NCBI GenBank assembly: GCA_015231715.1
Contig: JADGBB010000026.1
Location: forward strand, 1-21,100
DNA from: Candidatus Omnitrophota bacterium
Lineage (GTDB): Bacteria > Omnitrophota > Koll11 > Tantalellales > Tantalellaceae
Direction of reading: 5' to 3'
DNA: 21,100 nt
Position numbers and translations under genes: made by a program. Shown here piece after piece: positions 8,744-17,200 of this stretch; within the stretch, counting starts at the first letter, position 1; each line of letters opens with the position of its first letter. Below the pieces are notes generated by a model. It was not told the DNA's origin. It saw nothing but the letters and a program-made list of their open reading frames with translations, and did not search any database.

Positions 8744-11521
8744 TTATCTAACCAGCTTGTTGGCCCTGCCCGGAGTAGCTGATTTGGAACAAAAAAAATA
8801 ACCGGACCCGTCCGGATGCTTTATTCCTGAACTATTTTTTGATAAAATTTCTATTTCCTCTTTTGTAACACTGTCAATGATAGTTTCCCCGTCTTTATCA
8901 ACTATGAGCACGGGTTCAATTGATAATTTAAAATTAGTATGAAGCTTACCGTCAGGATTTTTTCTGTCTTTCCCCGAAGCAAAAATCAGCATAAAATCTC
9001 CGGCTTTTATGTTTACATCCGGAAACTTCCATTTGGTAAGTTTTAATTCATCGTCAGTAATATACATACCGGCAAGATTAATATCCCCGGATGTAGTATT
9101 ATATATTTCTATCCAATCCTGTCTTTCCCCGTCTTCATCATTTATCTTATGTTTCCCTGACCTTACCACTTCGTTTATACATATATCAGCCACAGGAAAT
9201 AAGTTTTTAACATAAACAGCCTCTACTTTCATCCCTTCCTCAGGTTCAATAGTAGGGGTTTGGTTCTCTATTTTCTGCCCATTTATCATGAAATGCGAAA
9301 ATTTATATCCCTTATCAGCTTCACTAAATATTTTCATCGGCACATTAGCGTATTTTCCCATTCCTTCCAATGGAATATTAAAAACACCGGTATCGATGTA
9401 TATTCTCCCCTTTTCTTCGGGAGTATTTAAAAATTCCATAACACTATATCCTGAAAACCCAAAAAAATCCGCTAAATGCATTCTTACGTACTTAGGCCTT
9501 GCCTTAACAAAACTTCTTATATTTTCAACATTTTTTACCCATTTTTCTTTATTCATTTTACCATCCGCCCAGAGGCTTAGATGATGCTCTATCCATGGTT
9601 CCATTTTTTTTTCAAGTCTGTCCACAATGGGAAGGACTTTTTCCGCGCTGAACCGTCCGTTCAAAAACTCATCGGTCTTTCTTATAAACGCTGTTTTGTA
9701 TTCTTCTTTACTTAAAAATTCTTCAAATAATTTAGTTTTTTCGGCATAATCCAAAAGACAATCGTAATCTTCTCTCCACATAACAAGTCCGAATGTAGAA
9801 TCAAAATCAAAAGTATATGTATGAAAAGGCCCGGGTTTTTCACCTACGGGTGCCCAGCGCCAAAAAGCTATATTATTCATGCCGAAATCTGTATTACATG
9901 CTATATTATGGGCGGCCATGGACGCTATAAAACTTTTAGGATCAAGCTGGCTCTCGTCAGTAGCATCCAACAACAGAAAATCATCAACCGCGCTTGTAGT
10001 CCCTTTTTGTTTGGCGCTTTCTGATATCTCCTCATACTCTACCGCCCCGTCCATAAAATAACCCCTATAAACAACTTTACCGTCATGCCGGATATAAGCA
10101 TCACCTTGGCCTAGCTTATTTCTTCCGATACGCATTCCCATATCATCGCGTATAACCACAAGGTCAACGTCACTGCTTTGAACTAGAGGATTATTCTCAG
10201 TGATACCGGTATTGTCCCTTTTTTCTCCTATATTCATCATTCCAAAATTTTCGCCGTTTATAAAAAAAAGTACGGGACCTTTATCATATCTTATTTCAAC
10301 ATTTTCATCTCCATGCACTATTTCTGAAAAAAGAGCATTACGTATTCCCATTGTCGGCATACATTCCGGATCGTCGAGGTATCTTATTCCGTCTTGATTA
10401 TTGTTCCTAAGTTGAATGTGTCTGTATTTTTCAATATTTTTAGGAAACAATTTGTATCTGAAATTCCCGCTAGCGGGGTCGGCCGTTTCGTCCGCAGTGA
10501 TTTTCAAAGGCCTCATCATGATCTCTCTTGAACTGGCTCCGACAACTCCTATTTTTGCCGACTGTGAAATCCCGGCATTCCCGTTTTCGTCAAAATATGA
10601 TAGATGAACATCAACCGTGTCACGTAACATATTTTCTTTGTAATCCACATCCCTGAATAATCCGTGTTTCGGATCCCAGAGTTTTTCATTTTCGGTAGAA
10701 ATATTTAATGCGGCTATGCCTTTGTTATCAAAACCGATAAAATAAGTTTCCCCGGCAGGAAAACTTGGAAGCGCTCCCTTTTCTAGTGATATAGCCCGAA
10801 CTGTTGTATTCATCGTTATCTTTAAAGGCTCTGAATAAATATTTGAAGCCAAAGTCGGCTTAGACCCGTCCGTAGTATAATGGATTACCCCCGTCTCTCC
10901 GTTCCCGACACTTAGTTGAATATCAAGAGGTTCAGGATAAAAACCGCTGTAAAATGAAAACTCAACTCTTGAGGAAAAAGAGGCCGCAGAATTTGCTTTA
11001 CCCGGGGTCGGAGATGAGAAATAAACAAATTTTCCGGTTTCGTCTTTTAACCCGAATGAAACATCTTTTGGTAAAACGTCAATATCAACTTTATCTATCA
11101 GTTTTTTTTTTACGTCTGAAAGGCAAATGCTTTCATCCTTTTCCGATATTTTAAAATTAGTATGGAGCGGCTTTGCCGGATCTTTCTTGTCTTTGCCGGA
11201 GGCATAAATTATCATGTACTCTCCGGAAGCTATTTCAATTTTCGGGAAAGACCATTTGTGCGGTTTTTCGGGATCGTCTGATAACCCATACCCATTAAGA
11301 TTAACAGTTTCTTCGTTTGCATTGAATATTTCCACCCAGTCGGAAGTATCCCCTTCTTCATCCTGTATTATGGAATTCTTTCCCATTATCTCGGTTATTC
11401 GCAATCCTCCTTGCGCGTATAAAATCTCTCCGCATTGCATGTGGCCGATGATGCAGGTTGCCATCGAGATAAAAAAAATGTATTTCAGTAGTTTTTTCAT
11501 GTTAAAAATTCTTTTATTCAA
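8744..11521 (-). CDS. Secreted CotH-family protein with two lamin-tail domains and a chitobiase-type C-terminal domain
   Basis: The 925-residue protein has a signal peptide (about 1-36, ending LYA). Met8, which begins MKKLLKY, is an equally good start, and neither has a clear ribosome binding site. Domains in order: lamin-tail domain at 38-178 (DWVEIFNAN, then ASGKDKKDP and HTNFK); CHB_HEX_C-like beta domain at 186-262 (IHYTTDGSKPT); CotH kinase-like domain at 268-690; a beta-repeat-like module at 692-772; a second lamin-tail domain at 775-925. CotH hallmarks are LRNNNQDG (371-378), FINGENFGMMNIGEK (420-434), NNIAFWRW (549-556) and the metal-binding-type DFDSTFG (572-578). CotH proteins are atypical kinases first known from Bacillus spore coats. 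In other bacteria, CotH with lamin-tail domains is common in extracellular proteins of unknown role. It lies 68 bases after phoR and 39 before pstS. Confidence 0.93.
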   Translation of the reverse strand: MNKRIFNMKKLLKYIFFISMATCIIGHMQCGEILYAQGGLRITEIMGKNSIIQDEEGDTSDWVEIFNANEETVNLNGYGLSDDPEKPHKWSFPKIEIASGEYMIIYASGKDKKDPAKPLHTNFKISEKDESICLSDVKKKLIDKVDIDVLPKDVSFGLKDETGKFVYFSSPTPGKANSAASFSSRVEFSFYSGFYPEPLDIQLSVGNGETGVIHYTTDGSKPTLASNIYSEPLKITMNTTVRAISLEKGALPSFPAGETYFIGFDNKGIAALNISTENEKLWDPKHGLFRDVDYKENMLRDTVDVHLSYFDENGNAGISQSAKIGVVGASSREIMMRPLKITADETADPASGNFRYKLFPKNIEKYRHIQLRNNNQDGIRYLDDPECMPTMGIRNALFSEIVHGDENVEIRYDKGPVLFFINGENFGMMNIGEKRDNTGITENNPLVQSSDVDLVVIRDDMGMRIGRNKLGQGDAYIRHDGKVVYRGYFMDGAVEYEEISESAKQKGTTSAVDDFLLLDATDESQLDPKSFIASMAAHNIACNTDFGMNNIAFWRWAPVGEKPGPFHTYTFDFDSTFGLVMWREDYDCLLDYAEKTKLFEEFLSKEEYKTAFIRKTDEFLNGRFSAEKVLPIVDRLEKKMEPWIEHHLSLWADGKMNKEKWVKNVENIRSFVKARPKYVRMHLADFFGFSGYSVMEFLNTPEEKGRIYIDTGVFNIPLEGMGKYANVPMKIFSEADKGYKFSHFMINGQKIENQTPTIEPEEGMKVEAVYVKNLFPVADICINEVVRSGKHKINDEDGERQDWIEIYNTTSGDINLAGMYITDDELKLTKWKFPDVNIKAGDFMLIFASGKDRKNPDGKLHTNFKLSIEPVLIVDKDGETIIDSVTKEEIEILSKNSSGIKHPDGSGYFFCSKSATPGRANKLVR

Positions 11522-11536
11522 TTAGGTTTTCACGCC

Positions 11537-11557
11537 ATACGCCATTCAATGACGTAT
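11537..11557. other. Imperfect hairpin between phoR and the CotH-family gene
   Basis: The inverted repeat ATACG...CGTAT spans 21 bases with one internal mismatch (C/A) and up to nine paired positions. It sits in the 68-base gap, 16 bases before the CotH-family ATG. On the - strand no U-run follows, so it does not look like an intrinsic terminator for phoR. It could be an operator, or an mRNA structure affecting translation of the downstream gene. The short tandem ACGCCAT-ACGCCAT on the + strand overlaps its left arm. Confidence 0.3.
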
Positions 11558-11570
11558 TTTAATGTTTTTA

Positions 11571-11587
11571 TGTGTCTTCTGTGTGAA
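11571..11587 (-). promoter_or_regulatory. Pho-box-like direct repeat before the CotH-family gene
   Basis: On the - strand this reads TTCACA-CAGAA-GACACA: two CACA-containing hexamers spaced 5 bases apart, an 11-bp period. It matches the spacing and core of the repeat at 7751-7767 before the TolC-like giant gene. The downstream genes are the CotH-family gene and pstS, so PhoB control of this pair would make sense. The element is short and the region AT-rich, so chance occurrence is possible. Confidence 0.3.
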
Positions 11588-11589
11588 AA

Positions 11590-13386
11590 TTATGATAATT
11601 TTTTGAAAAATGTTTTTGGAAGGGTGAATGTGAAAATCGAACCTTGGGCGAGTGTGCTTTCAACTGAAACTCTGCCGCCGTGTTCTTCGACTATATGTTT
11701 GATTATTGAAAGGCCTAGACCCGTTCCTCCGGATTTACGTGAACGCGTTTTATCGACGCAGTAGAAACGTTCAAAAACTCTCGCTAGATCTTTTTCCGGT
11801 ATGCCGATACCTGTATCTGATACTTTGACCGACACAAGATTTGCTTGTTCCTCGGAAGAAATAATTATAGCTCCTCCGTTATTGGAATATTTTATCGCAT
11901 TATCTATCAAGTTATAAAACACCTGCATTATCATTGACTCGTCTGCTTTAATATCACTGATATTTTTATCTATTTTGTTCTCAATGCTTATTGATTTTTC
12001 TTTTGCCGCTTTCGCAAGATCTTTTATTACTTTATCCGCTGTCTCAGGGATGGAACAAGGCCTTAGATTTAATTTTACTTTCCCGGTTTCGATCTTAGCA
12101 AGGTCTAAAAGATCATCTATCATTCTTACTAATCGATCAGCATTAGATTCTATTATTTTCACAAAATCCATCGCATTCTCTTTATCGTCCAGCGCGCCAT
12201 TAACCAAAGTCTCGGCAAAACCTTTTATACTTGAAACCGGCGTTCTGAGTTCATGAGAAACATTAGCCACAAAATCTTTCCGGATATTTTCAAGCCGCCT
12301 TATTTCTGTTATATCATGGACAACCAGAACAGCTCCCTCTATCTTGCCGTCCCGCATTATCGGCGTGCCGTGTATAATAAGTGTTTTTTTTGCCGGGATT
12401 AAAATAGATATTTCACGAGACTCAACTCTGCTTGTAGTTTTTAAAAGTTTATCTACGGATTCCTGCACTTCAATGTTACGTATAACTTCAAGAGGTTTTC
12501 TTCCTGTCGGGTCTTTGGTTATCATGAACATATTTTGTATTGATTTATTCATAAGAACAATATTACCTTTAGCATCAACTATCATAAGCCCGTCAAACAT
12601 GCTTAAAAAAACCGCTTCAAGCCTGGCTTTATTTCCCGTTATCTCGTCTATTCTTGAACGAACTTCTTCCGCCATATTGTTGAAAGTAGATGCAAGGTCC
12701 CCTATCTCATCATTTGTCCGTATGAATATTTTTTTAGAAAAATTACCTTTCGCGATACCTGCTGCCCCGGTTGAAATATTTTTGATAGGTTTTGAAATAT
12801 AAAATGAAGCAAAAAAACTTACAAGTACCGATACCAGAAAAGCCATCAATAAAGCATACAACAACATTTTTTTCAGTTTCTCGGAAACTATATCAACATC
12901 CGATAAAGGCAAACTCAACCTCACAAAACCCTCCGGTTTTTCTTTACCGAATACCGTAGCGATATAAAGCATATTCTTACGTACTGTAGTTGAAAAACGT
13001 CTGCTTTGCCCTATTCCCCCCTTTAATGCTTCTTGTACTTCCGGCCTGCCTAAATGATTTTCGGCTTCTTGGATCTCTTTTTCATCAAGATCCGAGTCTC
13101 CCAGAACTTTACCGTCAAGACCGATTATTGTCACTCTTGTTTCAAGATTTTCACCGGCTTTATCGGCTATCTCATCTATTTCTTTTAGCCGCGGATATCC
13201 CGGAAAATCTTTTTCCAAAAATAGTTTAGAGAGCAAGACCTCTTTGGTCAACGCTGTTTTTATCCTGGAAAAAATATAATCTTTAAGTGTTACATCAAGA
13301 TACGCAAAAAACCCGCAAAGGATAACCGCAAGGATCAAACAAAACATCATAGTTATTTTATAGTGGATATTTATTCTCAAAGTCAT
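11590..13386 (-). CDS. phoR: Membrane sensor histidine kinase, PhoR type
   Basis: This is the sensor partner of PhoB. The 598 residues contain TM1 (about 11-31), an extracytoplasmic sensor region (32-171), TM2 (172-197), a HAMP linker (about 196-248), a PAS domain (about 252-360) and the kinase core. The phospho-acceptor H box is FVANVSHELRTP with His378. The N box NLIDNAIKYS carries Asn496, G1 is DTGIGIP (524-530) and G2 is GTGLGLS (554-560), so all catalytic elements are present. TM-sensor-TM-HAMP-PAS-HisKA-HATPase is the standard layout of Gram-positive-type PhoR, longer than the E. coli protein, which has only a minimal periplasmic part. The start overlaps the phoB stop as ATGA (13386-13383), with AAGGA just upstream, indicating translational coupling. 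The phosphate assignment rests on the PhoB partner and the adjacent pstS; the sensor domain itself does not show the ligand. Confidence 0.94.
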   Translation of the reverse strand: MTLRINIHYKITMMFCLILAVILCGFFAYLDVTLKDYIFSRIKTALTKEVLLSKLFLEKDFPGYPRLKEIDEIADKAGENLETRVTIIGLDGKVLGDSDLDEKEIQEAENHLGRPEVQEALKGGIGQSRRFSTTVRKNMLYIATVFGKEKPEGFVRLSLPLSDVDIVSEKLKKMLLYALLMAFLVSVLVSFFASFYISKPIKNISTGAAGIAKGNFSKKIFIRTNDEIGDLASTFNNMAEEVRSRIDEITGNKARLEAVFLSMFDGLMIVDAKGNIVLMNKSIQNMFMITKDPTGRKPLEVIRNIEVQESVDKLLKTTSRVESREISILIPAKKTLIIHGTPIMRDGKIEGAVLVVHDITEIRRLENIRKDFVANVSHELRTPVSSIKGFAETLVNGALDDKENAMDFVKIIESNADRLVRMIDDLLDLAKIETGKVKLNLRPCSIPETADKVIKDLAKAAKEKSISIENKIDKNISDIKADESMIMQVFYNLIDNAIKYSNNGGAIIISSEEQANLVSVKVSDTGIGIPEKDLARVFERFYCVDKTRSRKSGGTGLGLSIIKHIVEEHGGRVSVESTLAQGSIFTFTLPKTFFKKLS

Positions 13387-14072
13387 TCCTTTTCAAAAAA
13401 CCTGTACCCTACGCCTCTTACGGTCTCTATGAGATCTCCTGTTTTGCCGAGTTTTTCTCTGACCCTTTTAATGTGGGTATCTACCGTTCGGGTTGTAACA
13501 TCAGAAGCTATGTCCCACACGTCATCTAAAAGCTGTTCTCTTGACTGCACCCGTCCCCTTCTTTTCATCAAGATCACTAGTAACTTAAATTCCATGTTGG
13601 TCAATTCGATGTCATTTTTGTCTGCTGTTACTTTATGCCGTGATAGGTCCACCTTGAGCTTTCCGCATTCCAAAAAATTCTCTTCGGTTTCTTCAGGCTT
13701 CAATCTTTTCAATATTGCCTTGATCCTTAAAATTAATTCTCTTGGGCTAAAAGGTTTAACAATATAATCATCTGTTCCAAGTTCGAATCCGACTATTTTA
13801 TCTATTTCTTCGCCTTTTGCGGTCAGCATGATGATCGGGATATTAGAAAATTTTTTGTCCTGTTTAACCCGCCTGCACACTTCTAAACCGTCGATTCCAG
13901 GCAGCATAATATCAAGCAAGATCAGATCCGCAGGGTTTTTGTCTAATATCTTCATAGCTTCTTCGCCGTCAAAAGACACTAAACATCTAAACCCTTCTTT
14001 CTCCAAATTGTATTTGATAAGTTTAGAAATATTCTTATCATCTTCAACAACCAAAATATTTTCTTTGCTCAT
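13383..14072 (-). CDS. phoB: Response regulator PhoB, OmpR/PhoB family
   Basis: This 229-residue DNA-binding regulator is phosphorylated by PhoR. The receiver domain (about 3-122) has acidic residues Glu10, Asp11 and Asp12, phospho-acceptor Asp54 in LLDIMLPGIDG, Thr84 in IMLTAKG and Lys106 in VKPFSP. The winged-helix effector (about 133-227) has the recognition-helix pattern TRTVDTHIKRVREKLG and the closing GVGYRF. Length and both domains are typical. A ribosome binding site AAGG (14082-14079) lies 6 bases before the ATG. It is first in the phoB-phoR pair and follows the giant kinase-like gene after 148 bases, which probably hold its own promoter. It is likely autoregulated and likely controls pstS two genes downstream; both are inferred from the family. 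Confidence 0.96.
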   Translation of the reverse strand: MSKENILVVEDDKNISKLIKYNLEKEGFRCLVSFDGEEAMKILDKNPADLILLDIMLPGIDGLEVCRRVKQDKKFSNIPIIMLTAKGEEIDKIVGFELGTDDYIVKPFSPRELILRIKAILKRLKPEETEENFLECGKLKVDLSRHKVTADKNDIELTNMEFKLLVILMKRRGRVQSREQLLDDVWDIASDVTTRTVDTHIKRVREKLGKTGDLIETVRGVGYRFFEKE

Positions 14073-14150
14073 TTTTTTCCTTGTTTTTCCATGTTATTTA
14101 TTTTTTAGGTCAAAGTTTAAGTGTGAGCATCTTCGCGGATCATTATGTGA

Positions 14151-14163
14151 TTGTATCATACAA
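14151..14163. promoter_or_regulatory. Palindrome overlapping a possible -10 element upstream of phoB
   Basis: TTGTAT-C-ATACAA is a perfect 13-bp inverted repeat around one central base, about 80 bases before the phoB ATG in the 148-base gap. On the - strand it contains TATGAT (14160-14155), an acceptable -10 hexamer, though no good -35 lies 16-18 bases upstream. It could be an operator on the phoB promoter. In an AT-rich spacer a short palindrome can arise by chance. Confidence 0.3.
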
Positions 14164-14220
14164 AATTAAACTCGGAAAGTCTCCGTCATTAATTCTTATT
14201 GTATTTTTTATATTAAACTA

Positions 14221-17200
14221 TTATGCGGAAATAGCTGTAGCTATCTGTGCTTTGTAGAACTCAGCTATATCATTGTAAACTACAGGCCTTATCTTTATGA
14301 TAAGATTTAGGAGATCGTCTATTGTGGATATATCTATATCGGCATCCATCGTATTTACAAGCAGGCGTTTTATTACACCGAATGCTTCTGCGTCATTACT
14401 GGAAATAAAGTATGCCAGGTTCCTTGCCAGGGCCATTCTCACAACCATGTCCGGGTTATCATAATCCGTATACGCATCAGACAGTTTCATTATGTTATCA
14501 GACTTTGGGATATTGTCGCTATAGTCCTGCCAACCATCCAATTGAGGTTTAAATATGACTATGCGTCCTGACAAAGGCAGTTCTTTCTCTGCGTCATCAA
14601 GCGCGTTTTTCATATTCCTTTCTGTCTCTTCAATGGAATCAGGGTTTATTTCAAATAAAAATATTTTCTTTTTTCCGTCTCGAATCCCGTAGTTATTCTT
14701 TGCAAGTTCTCTGCCTACTCCATTGGCCGTAGACATAAATATTTCCTTTTGACCAAGCGGGACTCCCTGAACGACCCTTATCTCAATATCCCTGTCATTG
14801 GTACTTCCAAAGGCCTCAAGAGAATCCTTTTGTCTTTTGTCTTTTTCGTCTATACCCGAAATTAAAACCTTCTGGGTTTGTGCCAATGTCTCCTTTGCTT
14901 TAGCCGGCTGAACTCCGTAGGTTTTGGTAAGAAATGGCATGATGCCATTAAGTGCCGCGGCTCTCTTCTTGTTTTGCATGTTGTCAGGATCTAATCGATA
15001 CCCGGACTTATCATCTTTTTCCGACTGAGCTCTAAAAACTAGATATGCCAGCATTTTAAACTCATCTTCACTTAATCCTGATACTGTTTCTCTATTTGAC
15101 TGCACTTTTAATTTCTTCCTTATCTCCTTTGTAGCAGTTGCAATATGCTCACTCATTACATCATCGGCCCTGTCTATTGATATACTATCTGCTCCTTCAA
15201 GAAAAGCATATTTTATGTAATAAGCCGTCGCGTCCTCAGGTTCTCTGGACATTTTGACCAATTTAGACGGATCCGCTGGATCCACCATCATATCGCTCGG
15301 CAAGACGTATTCGATTAGCCCCGGATATTTTTCTTCCATGCGATTTTCAAATGCCGCGGCTTTTTCCATCCAAGCAACCCTTTTATCCTCAATAATTTTC
15401 GCGTCTTCCAGCGCTTTAGCCTTAGTACTATTTATCCACTTTGCTATAACTTTTAATATTTCTTCATCATCTAATTTTTTTGATACCGTTAGTGTCGGCA
15501 AGCCGTTAGAAAAGTACACCGCTAAAATGTCTCCCGCGCGTGGTGTTATTTTTTCAACAGCTGCCTCATTTGCTTTCGCAACTTCGGCTATTTTTATTTT
15601 AAGTTCCTTTAGACGTTCTATTGCCTTGACCGCGGCATCAGATAAAACCGGCGCCGGTGCGGGTGTGGATTCGGGAGAAGGAAACGCTATTTCCTTCTTA
15701 TTACTCTTCACTTTCGGCGATTTATTCACGCGTCTATATGCAAGCCATAGATCCGCGGCAATAGCAGAAGCTGTTATTAGTATACCTGTCACCCCTCCAA
15801 CCTGCATGCCGATATACCCGCCTGCTATCATAATGGGTCCTATGGCCCTCATCCGCTTTCCTGATTCGTTAACTTCGGCTGCATCAGAGCCATTGCCGCG
15901 CAATTTGTTTATCCTATTCTTAAAAACATCAAATTTTCCTTTAATTAATCTTGAAGCAATCTCAGGCCCCACTTCGCGCAATAGTTCATTCACATCTTTA
16001 TATGGCCTATCGGATTCATCCATCTTACTTATCATAGTCCGCAAAACGTCTATTTTGTTCATCGACGATGTCAGGTATCCTGTCTTGCTGAAGAAAACAG
16101 CCAGCCATACATACTTGTCTGAAGCCTTGATTCCGTGTTGTATAAAAGCAAGCTCTGTTAACATATCCTTAAAAATTTCTTTTCCTTTCAGGCAAGGCTC
16201 CATGGCGCCTACATCGATAAGATAGACTTTTATTTCTCCGTTCTCCTTTGTTATGCGGAAGTTGCCTCCGTGCGGATCGGAAAGAAACTGGGCATAGCCG
16301 CCGGATAATAATTGGGTCATCAAAAAATCAAATATTATACCTTTCAAATCTGCCATCTCATTTTCGGTAACTACACCTTTTTCGATAAGGGCTTTCTCGC
16401 CTTCCCCATCCATATCATCACCCCTCACAAACCGGCTTATGATGACTTTATCGTTCGAATGTTCCGTATCGATCCATGGAACAGCAAATACTACGCGTGT
16501 ACCTGTGGAGCACTTGTACTTCATATCTTTGTTTATCCTGAGTAGATCTTTTTCCAGTTCTTTAGAATTTTCTATCTCTCTTATAAAATCAGCATCTCTT
16601 TCCACTCCTTCTGAGGCACGATGTTCAAACCCTTCAGGTATCTTCACTCCGCGACTTCTCAGATTGGAACAGACACGCTTAAAATATTCCATATCGTCCT
16701 TGAGGTGATGAGCCACTTCCGGACGCTTTAGTTTTAAAGCAACGCTATCTTCTCTGCTATTAATCGCTTCAAAAACTACCTTTATGGAAGCTGACCCCAC
16801 AAGTTCTCCCACCACGGGTATCACGTCTTCCATTTTCATGTTGGAAAGAGTTTTAAATGCCACAATTTTAGTTAATGGATTAGCTTTAGATCCAAGTCCT
16901 TTAAGCGACTGCCTAAGCTTTTCAGGGATATCGATATCAGTTGAAAATGCCAATATCTGTGCACTTTTTATTCCTATTATCCCGAGAGACTCAAATAGTC
17001 GCGGCACCAGCACAAAAGAGGAAGTCGTTCCGCCTTCAACTGTAGATGCCAAATTTACCGATAAAGCCTTTATGATCTCTAATCTGCGGTAAGGATTACT
17101 TTCTTCCATAACGGCATAGAAAACGTTTCGGATCAACTTTTTGGATATCGTCTTATCTCCGACTTTCTTAAGTATATTGCTAAGCATCTGTTCTGAAAAT

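Noticed and set aside
11432..11521. Lipoprotein signal in the CotH-family protein (Cys at residue 30)
   Set aside because: The residues before the cysteine (His-Met-Gln) do not fit a lipobox. A normal cleavage site at LYA near residue 36 is more likely.
12344..12802. A 152-codon + strand open frame and many smaller ones across 800-21000
   Set aside because: All are antisense to well-supported genes (here phoR PAS/HAMP coding sequence) and carry no recognisable motif or ribosome binding site.
14173..14185. Possible terminator hairpin (CGGA-AAGTC-TCCG) after the kinase-like giant gene
   Set aside because: The stem is only 4 bp and the following - strand sequence is not a clean U-run.
15254..16225. 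A 323-codon open frame on the + strand
   Set aside because: It lies wholly antisense to the conserved kinase-like domain and membrane anchor of the giant gene. Its composition is Ser/Ala/Ile-rich, as expected from a complementary-strand shadow, and it shows no domain.
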